DNA of 64,000 bases from Billgrantia sulfidoxydans (GTDB lineage Bacteria; Pseudomonadota; Gammaproteobacteria; Pseudomonadales; Halomonadaceae). Below, piece after piece: positions 57,590 through 64,000 of this stretch. The notes beneath the pieces were generated by a model, which was given only the letters and a program-made list of their open reading frames with translations, was not told where the DNA came from and ran no database searches. The position numbers were made by a program, and so were the translations under genes. The DNA is taken from contig NZ_CP053381.1 of the NCBI RefSeq assembly GCF_017868775.1, positions 3,410,001-3,474,000 of the forward strand. Reading direction: 5' to 3'. Every line of letters begins with the position of its first letter. Within the stretch, counting starts at the first letter, position 1.

Positions 57590-58762
57590 ATGTCGATCCA
57601 CGTCACGAGAGTCGCGACCATCCTCGGCCTCTGCTGGCTGGCACTCCCTGCTGCGGTCATGGCCCTGGACGTACGCATCGGCTATGTCCAGTGGGTGCCG
57701 GACACCGGCCCGGTGCTGTCGAACGTGACGCCCGCCCCCGAGGACGCCGGCCTACGCGGCGCCGAGCTGGCCGTCGACGACAACAACGCCAGCGGACGCT
57801 TCCTCGACCAGCGCTATGCCTTGGAGTCGCACGTCGTCGAAAGCGAGGAGCAGGCGCACGCGGCCTTCGAGCAGATGCTCGACGCCGGCATCGCGCTGTT
57901 CGTGCTGCGCGTACCCGCCGAGACGCTCATGACCATGGCCGATACGGCGACCGGGCGGGCGTTGCTCTTCAACGCCGGGGCCCAGGAGGACTCGCTGCGC
58001 ACCGGCGATTGCCGCCCCCACGTGCTGCACACCCAGCCGAGCTACGCCATGCTCACCGACGCCCTGGCCCAGTGGCTCAACCTGCGGCGCTGGCAGCGGG
58101 CCTTTCTCATCGCCGGGCCGACCGAGGCCGACCGCGCCTGGGCGGATGCCTTCCGGCGCTCGGCCGGACGCTTCGGCGTCCGACTCGTCGCCGACAAGAC
58201 CTGGACCTTCGACGCCGACCTGAGGCGTACGGCATCGCGCGAGCTGCCGCTGTTCACCCAGGCGGACGACTACGACGTCGTGGTCGTCGCCGATACCCGC
58301 GGCGACTTCGGCGAGTACGTGCCCTTCAACACCTGGCTGCCGCGCCCCGTGGTGGGCACCCAGGGCATGACCCCGGTGGCCTGGCATCGGGTGGTCGAGA
58401 GCTGGGGCGCCGCCCAGCTGCAGAACCGTTTTCGCGAGCTGGCCGGGCGCGACATGAACGGGGAGGACTACGCCGCCTGGGCGGGCGTGCGCTCGATAGG
58501 CACGGCGGTCACCGAACTCGGCGCCGCCGGCCATGAGGCAATTCGCGATTTCACCCTCTCCGAGGACTTCCAGCTGGCCGCCTTCAAGGGCCGCCGTCTC
58601 GGCTACCGCCCGTGGAACGGCCAGCTGCGTCAACCGATACCGCTGGTGCATCCCCAAGGGCTGGTCATTGCCGCCCCCATCGAAGGCTTTCTGCACCCGG
58701 TCACCGATCTCGACTCCCTGGGCTACGACGCCGCCGAGAGCGACTGTCGCCTCCAGCCCTGA
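57590..58762 (+). CDS. ABC-type substrate-binding protein of the PQQ-associated system
   Basis: A 390-residue protein with a signal peptide (1-25, ending AVMA-LD) and a branched-chain-amino-acid-type binding fold (GLRGAELAVDDNNASGRFL). It matches the family regularly found with PQQ-dependent alcohol dehydrogenase genes (PQQ-dependent catabolism-associated binding protein). Its ligand is unknown. It is first in a plus-strand unit of five genes with a candidate TATAGT -10 about 95 bp upstream. Confidence 0.85.
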   Translation: MSIHVTRVATILGLCWLALPAAVMALDVRIGYVQWVPDTGPVLSNVTPAPEDAGLRGAELAVDDNNASGRFLDQRYALESHVVESEEQAHAAFEQMLDAGIALFVLRVPAETLMTMADTATGRALLFNAGAQEDSLRTGDCRPHVLHTQPSYAMLTDALAQWLNLRRWQRAFLIAGPTEADRAWADAFRRSAGRFGVRLVADKTWTFDADLRRTASRELPLFTQADDYDVVVVADTRGDFGEYVPFNTWLPRPVVGTQGMTPVAWHRVVESWGAAQLQNRFRELAGRDMNGEDYAAWAGVRSIGTAVTELGAAGHEAIRDFTLSEDFQLAAFKGRRLGYRPWNGQLRQPIPLVHPQGLVIAAPIEGFLHPVTDLDSLGYDAAESDCRLQP

Positions 58763-58831
58763 TGGCTGATCGCCTCACCGGCCACCGATTGGCGGCTCAA
58801 CAACAACCTCCCTGACGCAAGGAACCCGACG

Positions 58832-59796
58832 ATGAACCCGCTACTGCGCACCGCCCTGGCCACGACGCTGCTCACCCTGGCCTCCCCCGCCCTGGCCGGG
58901 CTGGCCTACGTCTCCAACGAGAAGGACAACAGCATCTCGGTGATCGATACCGAATCGCTGGAGGTCATCGAGACCATTCCGGTCGGCAAGCGCCCGCGCG
59001 GCATCCTGCTCTCCCAGGACCGCACCAAGCTCTATATCTGCGCCAGCGACGACGACACCGTGCAGATCATGGACCTGGCGACGCGCCGCATCGTCGATAC
59101 CCTGCCCTCGGGCGAGGATCCCGAGCAGTTCGCCCTGCACCCCAACGACCGCTGGCTGTTCATCGCCAATGAGGACGACGCCATCGTCACCGTGGTCGAC
59201 GTGCCGACCAAGGAGGTGCTGGCCCAGATCGACGTCGGCATCGAGCCCGAGGGCATGGCGGTCAGCCCCGATGGCCGCTGGGCGGTCAACACCAGCGAGA
59301 CCACCAGCATGCTGCACTGGATCGACACCGAGGATTTCACGATCAAGAAGAACATGGTGGTCGGCCAGCGCCCCCGCCACGTGGAGTTCAGCGTCGACGG
59401 CAAGGTGGCCTGGGCCTCGGCCGAGATCGGCGGGACGGTCCACGTGATCGACGTGGAAGCGCTGGAAGAGATCGCCACGCTGGAGTTCGCCATCCGCGGC
59501 GTCAACCAGGACAAGGTGCAGCCGGTGGGGGTCGCGCTCACCTCCGACGGCCGCTACGCCTTCGTCGCGCTCGGCCCCGCCAACCACGTCGCGGTGGTCG
59601 ATGCCCGGACCCATGAGGTGCTCGACTACCTGCTGGTGGGTCGGCGCGTCTGGCAGCTGGCCTTCAACGAGGACGAGAGCCTGCTCTTCACCACCAACGG
59701 CATCAGCGGGGACGTTTCGGTGATCGACGTCGAACAGCTGGCCGTGACCCGTTCCATCGAGGTCGGCCGCTACCCCTGGGGCGTGGTCGTCGCGCC

Positions 59797-59800
<4 letters not shown>
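58832..59800 (+). CDS. YVTN beta-propeller protein of the PQQ-associated system
   Basis: A 322-residue exported protein (signal 1-22, ending SPALA-GL) built of about seven YVTN-type propeller repeats, e.g. NSISVIDTESLEVIETIPVG and DTVQIMDLATRRIVDTLPSG. Such proteins are a constant part of PQQ/ABC clusters; they may bind the dehydrogenase or a cofactor, but no function is proven. The gene overlaps the ATPase gene by 4 bp. Confidence 0.87.
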
Positions 59801-60572
<772 letters not shown>

Positions 60573-60573
<1 letters not shown>

Positions 60574-61388
60574 TGCTTGCCGCCTACTGGTACTGCTTCC
60601 TCGGTGTCGGCGGCCGCGAGTGGCGCCGCTTCGTGCAGCAGCGCACACGCTTCTTCAGTGCCCTGGTACGTCCACTGCTGTGGCTGGTGGTGTTTGCCGC
60701 CGGCTTCCGCGCCGTGCTGGGCATCTCGATCATGGAGCCCTACGGCACCTACATCGTCTACGAGGTCTACATCACCCCGGGGCTGTGCTGCATGATCCTG
60801 CTGTTCAACGGCATGCAGGGCTCGCTGTCGATGGTCTACGACCGCGAGATGGGCAGCATGAAGGTCCTCTTGATGAGCCCGCTGTCGCGCCCCTTCCTGC
60901 TGCTGTGCAAGGTATTGGCGATCTCGCTGGTGTCGCTGGTCCAGGTCTACGCCTTCCTCGCCATCGCCTGGTGGTACGGCATTCGCCCCCCGCTCGTCGG
61001 CCTGGCCACGGCGCTGCCGGCCTTGCTGCTGGTGGCGATGATGCTGGGCAGCCTGGGGCTGGTGCTGGCCAACGCCGTGCGCCAGCTGGAGAACTTCGCC
61101 GGGGTGATGAACTTCGTGATCTTCCCGCTGTTCTTCCTCTCCTCGGCGCTCTATCCGCTGTGGAAGATGCAGGAGGCCGGGCCCTGGCTCTACTGGCTGT
61201 GTGCCAACAACCCCTTCACCCACGGCGTCGAGCTGGTGCGCTTCGCCCTTTACGGTCGGCTCGCGCTCGAGCCCCTGCTGTGGTGTCTGGGGCTGACCGC
61301 ACTGTTCGCCACCTTGGCGGTGCTCACCTTCAACCTGCAGCGCGGCCAGGGCGTCACCCCCGGGCGCCCGGCCAGCGCGGGGCGCTGA
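60573..61388 (+). CDS. ABC-2 type permease of the PQQ-associated system (PedC-like)
   Basis: A 271-residue membrane protein with about six hydrophobic segments and the ABC-2 pattern (GMQGSLSMVYDREMGSMKVLLMSPLSRPFLL, then FPLFFLSSALYPLWKMQE, NPFTHGVELVRFALYG). It pairs with the ATPase above. The transported compound is unknown. Confidence 0.9.
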
Positions 61389-61393
61389 CGATC

Positions 61394-63496
61394 ATGCTCC
61401 CGTTGCGCTCGCTCGTGCTCGCGATCGTCCTGCTGCTGGCCTCCCCCACGCTGCTGGCGGAACCATCCCCCGAGATGCAGGCACGCATCCAGCAGCTCTT
61501 TCCCAAGGCCACCCGCATCGAGGACAAGCGCGGGGACACCTCGGTCTACCCGGTCTACCAGCTCGACGAGCTGCTGGGCTATGCCTACGAGTCGCGGGAC
61601 ATTCGCGATCTTCCCGGCTACTCGGGTCGCCCCATCGGCCTGTTGATCGGCCTGGACGTCGACGGCATCTTCACCGGGGTCCAGGTGCTCGACCACCATG
61701 AACCGGTGTTCCTGCATGGACTGGGCGAAGCGCCGCTGCAGGCCTTCGTCGGCCAGTACCGCGGGCGCTCCCTGACCGAGCACATCGTGGTCAGCAGCCG
61801 AAGGGCCGGCAGCGGGACCCCGGGCGGGACGGTCTATATCGACGGCGTCACCTCGGCGACCGTGTCGGTGATCATCATCAACGATACGGTACTGTCGTCG
61901 GCCATCGAGGTGGCGCGCAGCCAGTTGGAGGCCTTCGCCCAGAAGGCGGCCACGCGGCCCCGCCAGGCGCTCTACGAACCCCTGACCTGGCGGCAGATGG
62001 TCGACCGCGGCTACATCGGCCATTGGCGGATCTCCGTGGCCGAGGCCGAAGCCGCCCTGGGCGCCGCGCTGAGCCGCTACCCCGAGCTGCCGACGGCCGC
62101 CCCCGACGACGCCTTCCTCGACCTCTACTACGCCTACGTCAGCGCGCCGATGGTCGGTCGCAACCTGCTGGGCGACGAGGCCTTCTCGCGCCTGGCCGAC
62201 GAACTCGCGGAAGGCCGGCAGATCCTGGCGGTCATGTCCAGTGGCCTCGTCGGTCATGTGGCGCAGGAGTTTCGCCCCCAGAGTGTCGCCGAGCGGCTGA
62301 GCCTGGAACAGGGCCCGCTGGCGGTGGCGCTGCGCGACATGGACCGCCTGCCGCCCGAGGCGCCCCTGCGGGCCGAGGGCATGCCGGCCTTCCGCCAGGC
62401 CCACCTGTTCGAGATGGGGGGGAGCGGCGGGTTCAACCCCGGCGCCGACGCCGACCTGGTGCTCGACCTGCCCCTGGCCAGGAACCCGCTGGTCGCGGAT
62501 CGCGCCGAGTTTCGCACCGAACTGCACCTGCCCGACGAGCTCTTCGAGCCGGTAGCGGTCAGCGCTCCGCTGGCGCGCCCCACCCGGCCGGCCTGGGTGG
62601 GGGTGTGGCAGGAACGCTGGCTGCAGGTCACGCTGCTGATGGCCGGCCTCACCGTGCTGAGCGTCCTGTTCGCCGGCCAGCACCGCTTCAGCCGGTATCC
62701 GCGAGGGCTGCATCGCTTCCGCTGGGGGTTCCTCTTCTTCACGCTGCTCTTCATCGGCTTCTACGCCCAGGGCCAGCTCTCGGTGGTGAACGTCTTCACC
62801 CTGCTGCTGGCCCTCTACGACGGCTTCGAACTCGGCCCCTTTCTGCTTGACCCGGTGCTCTTCGTGCTCTGGAGCTTCACCTTCGCGACCCTGTTCCTAT
62901 GGGGTCGCGGCCTGTTCTGCGGCTGGCTGTGCCCCTTCGGGGCGATGCAGGAGATGGCCTCCTGGCTCGGCAAGCGGCTGGGACTTCGCCAGCGCAAGGT
63001 TCCCGGCGCCTGGCACCGCCGCCTGGTCTACCTCAAGTACCTGATCCTGATCGTTCTCCTCGCCACCGCCTTCCACTCCCCCACCCTGGCCGAGCGGCTG
63101 GCGGAAGTGGAGCCCTTCAAGACCAGCCTGACGCTCTACTTCTGGCGCGCCTGGCCGTTCGTGGCCTACGCCGTCGGCCTGCTGCTGGCGGGGATGGTCG
63201 TGCACAAGGTCTTCTGCCGCTACCTCTGTCCGCTGGGGGCCGGCCTGGCGATCCTCGGCCGGTTCCGCCTGTTCAGCTGGCTGACGCGCATCGAGGCCTG
63301 CGGCCAGCCCTGCCAGCTCTGCCACCAGCGCTGCGAGATCAACGCCATTCGTCGCGATGGCAGTATCGACTACGACGAATGCATACAATGCCTGGAGTGC
63401 CTGGTGATCCTGCACGATGACGACCAGTGCGTGGACAAGCGGCTGCGACGCAAACGCCGGCAGCGCGACCGGATCACCGCAGTGAACGTGGCATGA
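61394..63496 (+). CDS. NosR-like flavin-binding, iron-sulfur membrane protein
   Basis: A 700-residue protein with NosR/NirI layout. A signal segment (1-22) is followed by a periplasmic FMN-binding domain (~45-175) whose probable flavin-attachment Thr is T156 in DGVTSATVS. After a ~230-residue periplasmic part come five or six transmembrane helices (~415-610) with CGWLCPFGAMQE and CRYLCPLGAGL, and a C-terminal ferredoxin-like part with CGQPCQLCHQRC and CIQCLEC. NosR passes electrons across the membrane for N2O reductase maturation. No nos genes are present; this gene starts 5 bp after the PQQ-associated permease, so a role in alcohol oxidation is inferred. Confidence 0.88.
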   Translation: MLPLRSLVLAIVLLLASPTLLAEPSPEMQARIQQLFPKATRIEDKRGDTSVYPVYQLDELLGYAYESRDIRDLPGYSGRPIGLLIGLDVDGIFTGVQVLDHHEPVFLHGLGEAPLQAFVGQYRGRSLTEHIVVSSRRAGSGTPGGTVYIDGVTSATVSVIIINDTVLSSAIEVARSQLEAFAQKAATRPRQALYEPLTWRQMVDRGYIGHWRISVAEAEAALGAALSRYPELPTAAPDDAFLDLYYAYVSAPMVGRNLLGDEAFSRLADELAEGRQILAVMSSGLVGHVAQEFRPQSVAERLSLEQGPLAVALRDMDRLPPEAPLRAEGMPAFRQAHLFEMGGSGGFNPGADADLVLDLPLARNPLVADRAEFRTELHLPDELFEPVAVSAPLARPTRPAWVGVWQERWLQVTLLMAGLTVLSVLFAGQHRFSRYPRGLHRFRWGFLFFTLLFIGFYAQGQLSVVNVFTLLLALYDGFELGPFLLDPVLFVLWSFTFATLFLWGRGLFCGWLCPFGAMQEMASWLGKRLGLRQRKVPGAWHRRLVYLKYLILIVLLATAFHSPTLAERLAEVEPFKTSLTLYFWRAWPFVAYAVGLLLAGMVVHKVFCRYLCPLGAGLAILGRFRLFSWLTRIEACGQPCQLCHQRCEINAIRRDGSIDYDECIQCLECLVILHDDDQCVDKRLRRKRRQRDRITAVNVA

Positions 63497-63572
63497 CGCC
63501 GCGCGCCTGACACGGCTCGCCCCCGCCAGCGGGTCATGGCCTGGCCGGCCCGGGCCACGCCCGGCGCAGCCG

Positions 63573-64000
63573 TCAGCACAGCTCCCTCAGCATGCCCAGG
63601 GCCACCCGCGGCCCCTCGTAGACCAGGGCATCGTGCACCTGGACCAGGGCCGCCCCCGCCTGCAGACGCGCCTCGGCATGCGCGGCGGTCGCGATGCCGC
63701 CCACCGAGACCAGCGACACACGCCCGGCGAGGCAGGCGTGCGCCTGCGCCACCTGGCGACAGGCGAGGCGCTGGCGCAGCGGGTCATGCCACGCCGCGTA
63801 GCGCTGTGGCGTTGCCGGCGGCCCGGCATCGCTGGCGAGAATCAGCCCATCGATACCCAGCACAGCGAGGTGCGCCACGATGGCGGGGAGCGGCGAATCG
63901 AGCGTGAGCCGCAGCTTGACGGCCAAGGGCAGGCAGCGACCGGCCTGTGCCGCCAGCCGATCGCGCCGCTCGACGAGCGCAGCCAGCAGGCTCTCCAACT
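63573..64000 (-). CDS. Dihydroorotate dehydrogenase-like protein, 5' end outside window
   Basis: The last ~142 residues of a flavin-binding TIM-barrel protein are visible. LPLAVKLRLTL carries the barrel-strand Lys, and VSLVSVGGIATAAHAEARLQAGAALVQVH with a final YEGPR forms the FMN phosphate site of PyrD-type enzymes. The segment normally reading as an ATNTT-like substrate loop is ILASDAGPPATPQR, so it may be a divergent paralogue rather than the housekeeping enzyme. It converges on the NosR-like gene with a 76-bp gap. Confidence 0.75.
   Translation of the reverse strand, partial: LESLLAALVERRDRLAAQAGRCLPLAVKLRLTLDSPLPAIVAHLAVLGIDGLILASDAGPPATPQRYAAWHDPLRQRLACRQVAQAHACLAGRVSLVSVGGIATAAHAEARLQAGAALVQVHDALVYEGPRVALGMLRELC

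Noticed and set aside
61394..63496. Nitrous oxide reductase locus
   Set aside because: Only a NosR-like protein is present. The adjacent propeller, ATPase and permease match PQQ-associated families rather than NosD, NosF and NosY, and there is no nosZ in the window.

Overview
The window is GC-rich, densely coded DNA from a gammaproteobacterium. It is most probably a moderately halophilic Halomonadaceae member (Halomonas or a close relative). The main evidence is a complete ectoine-catabolism cluster (doeA, doeB, doeX, doeC, doeD with eutB, eutC and an EnuR-type regulator), supported by a BCCT osmolyte carrier and a trehalose/alpha-glucan gene pair. This assignment is inferred from gene content. 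No rRNA, tRNA, CRISPR array, insertion sequence or prophage gene was seen.

Layout. 1-4.3 kb: the 3' part of a trehalose synthase/maltokinase fusion overlapping glgB, i.e. the trehalose-to-branched-glucan route. 4.4-6.4 kb: an MFS carrier and a convergent HAD hydrolase. 6.5-21.3 kb (minus strand): the ectoine-degradation cluster. It is split by a four-gene block (nitrilase-family amidohydrolase, ATP-grasp ligase, C45-type Ntn hydrolase, 925-residue PLP decarboxylase) that has its own candidate promoter and no obvious place in the known pathway. 21.5-23.9 kb: divergent enuR followed by a glyoxylate/hydroxypyruvate reductase gene. 23.9-28.0 kb: a chemoreceptor, a DUF3108 protein and a LysO-like exporter. 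28.2-35.3 kb: an alpha-glucoside/trehalose ABC importer with a GH13 alpha-glucosidase and a LacI regulator, preceded by a near-perfect LacI-type operator. 35.4-38.4 kb: a BaeSR-like two-component system and a Spy/CpxP-like periplasmic protein, both genes carrying 11-bp-phased TGCA repeats upstream. 38.4-41.7 kb: a tripartite TRAP transporter. 42.2-46.1 kb: a BetT-like BCCT carrier and a SulP carrier.

46.1-52.0 kb is an accessory, stress-like region. It holds a YjbQ protein, a secreted cupin, two paralogous ArsM-like methyltransferases that both lack the SNC cysteine, an MFS remnant, a DsrE protein, a divergent ArsR-rhodanese regulator and an ECF sigma/anti-sigma pair. The second methyltransferase is fused to a MerC-like membrane domain.

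52.0-63.5 kb is a PQQ-dependent alcohol oxidation locus: exaC, exaA, a MoxJ-like binding protein and cytochrome c550 on the minus strand, then divergently an ABC-type system (binding protein, beta-propeller, ATPase, permease) and a NosR-like flavin/iron-sulfur membrane protein. ExaA carries the extra aspartate that marks lanthanide-dependent enzymes. No pqq biosynthesis genes lie in the window. A dihydroorotate-dehydrogenase-like gene runs off the right edge.

The genes suggest an organism that accumulates and recycles compatible solutes (ectoines, betaine/choline, trehalose), takes up carboxylates and glucosides, and oxidises alcohols in the periplasm. The least explained parts are the four-gene block inside the ectoine cluster, the sigma-factor/methyltransferase-MerC unit and the NosR-like protein in the PQQ locus.
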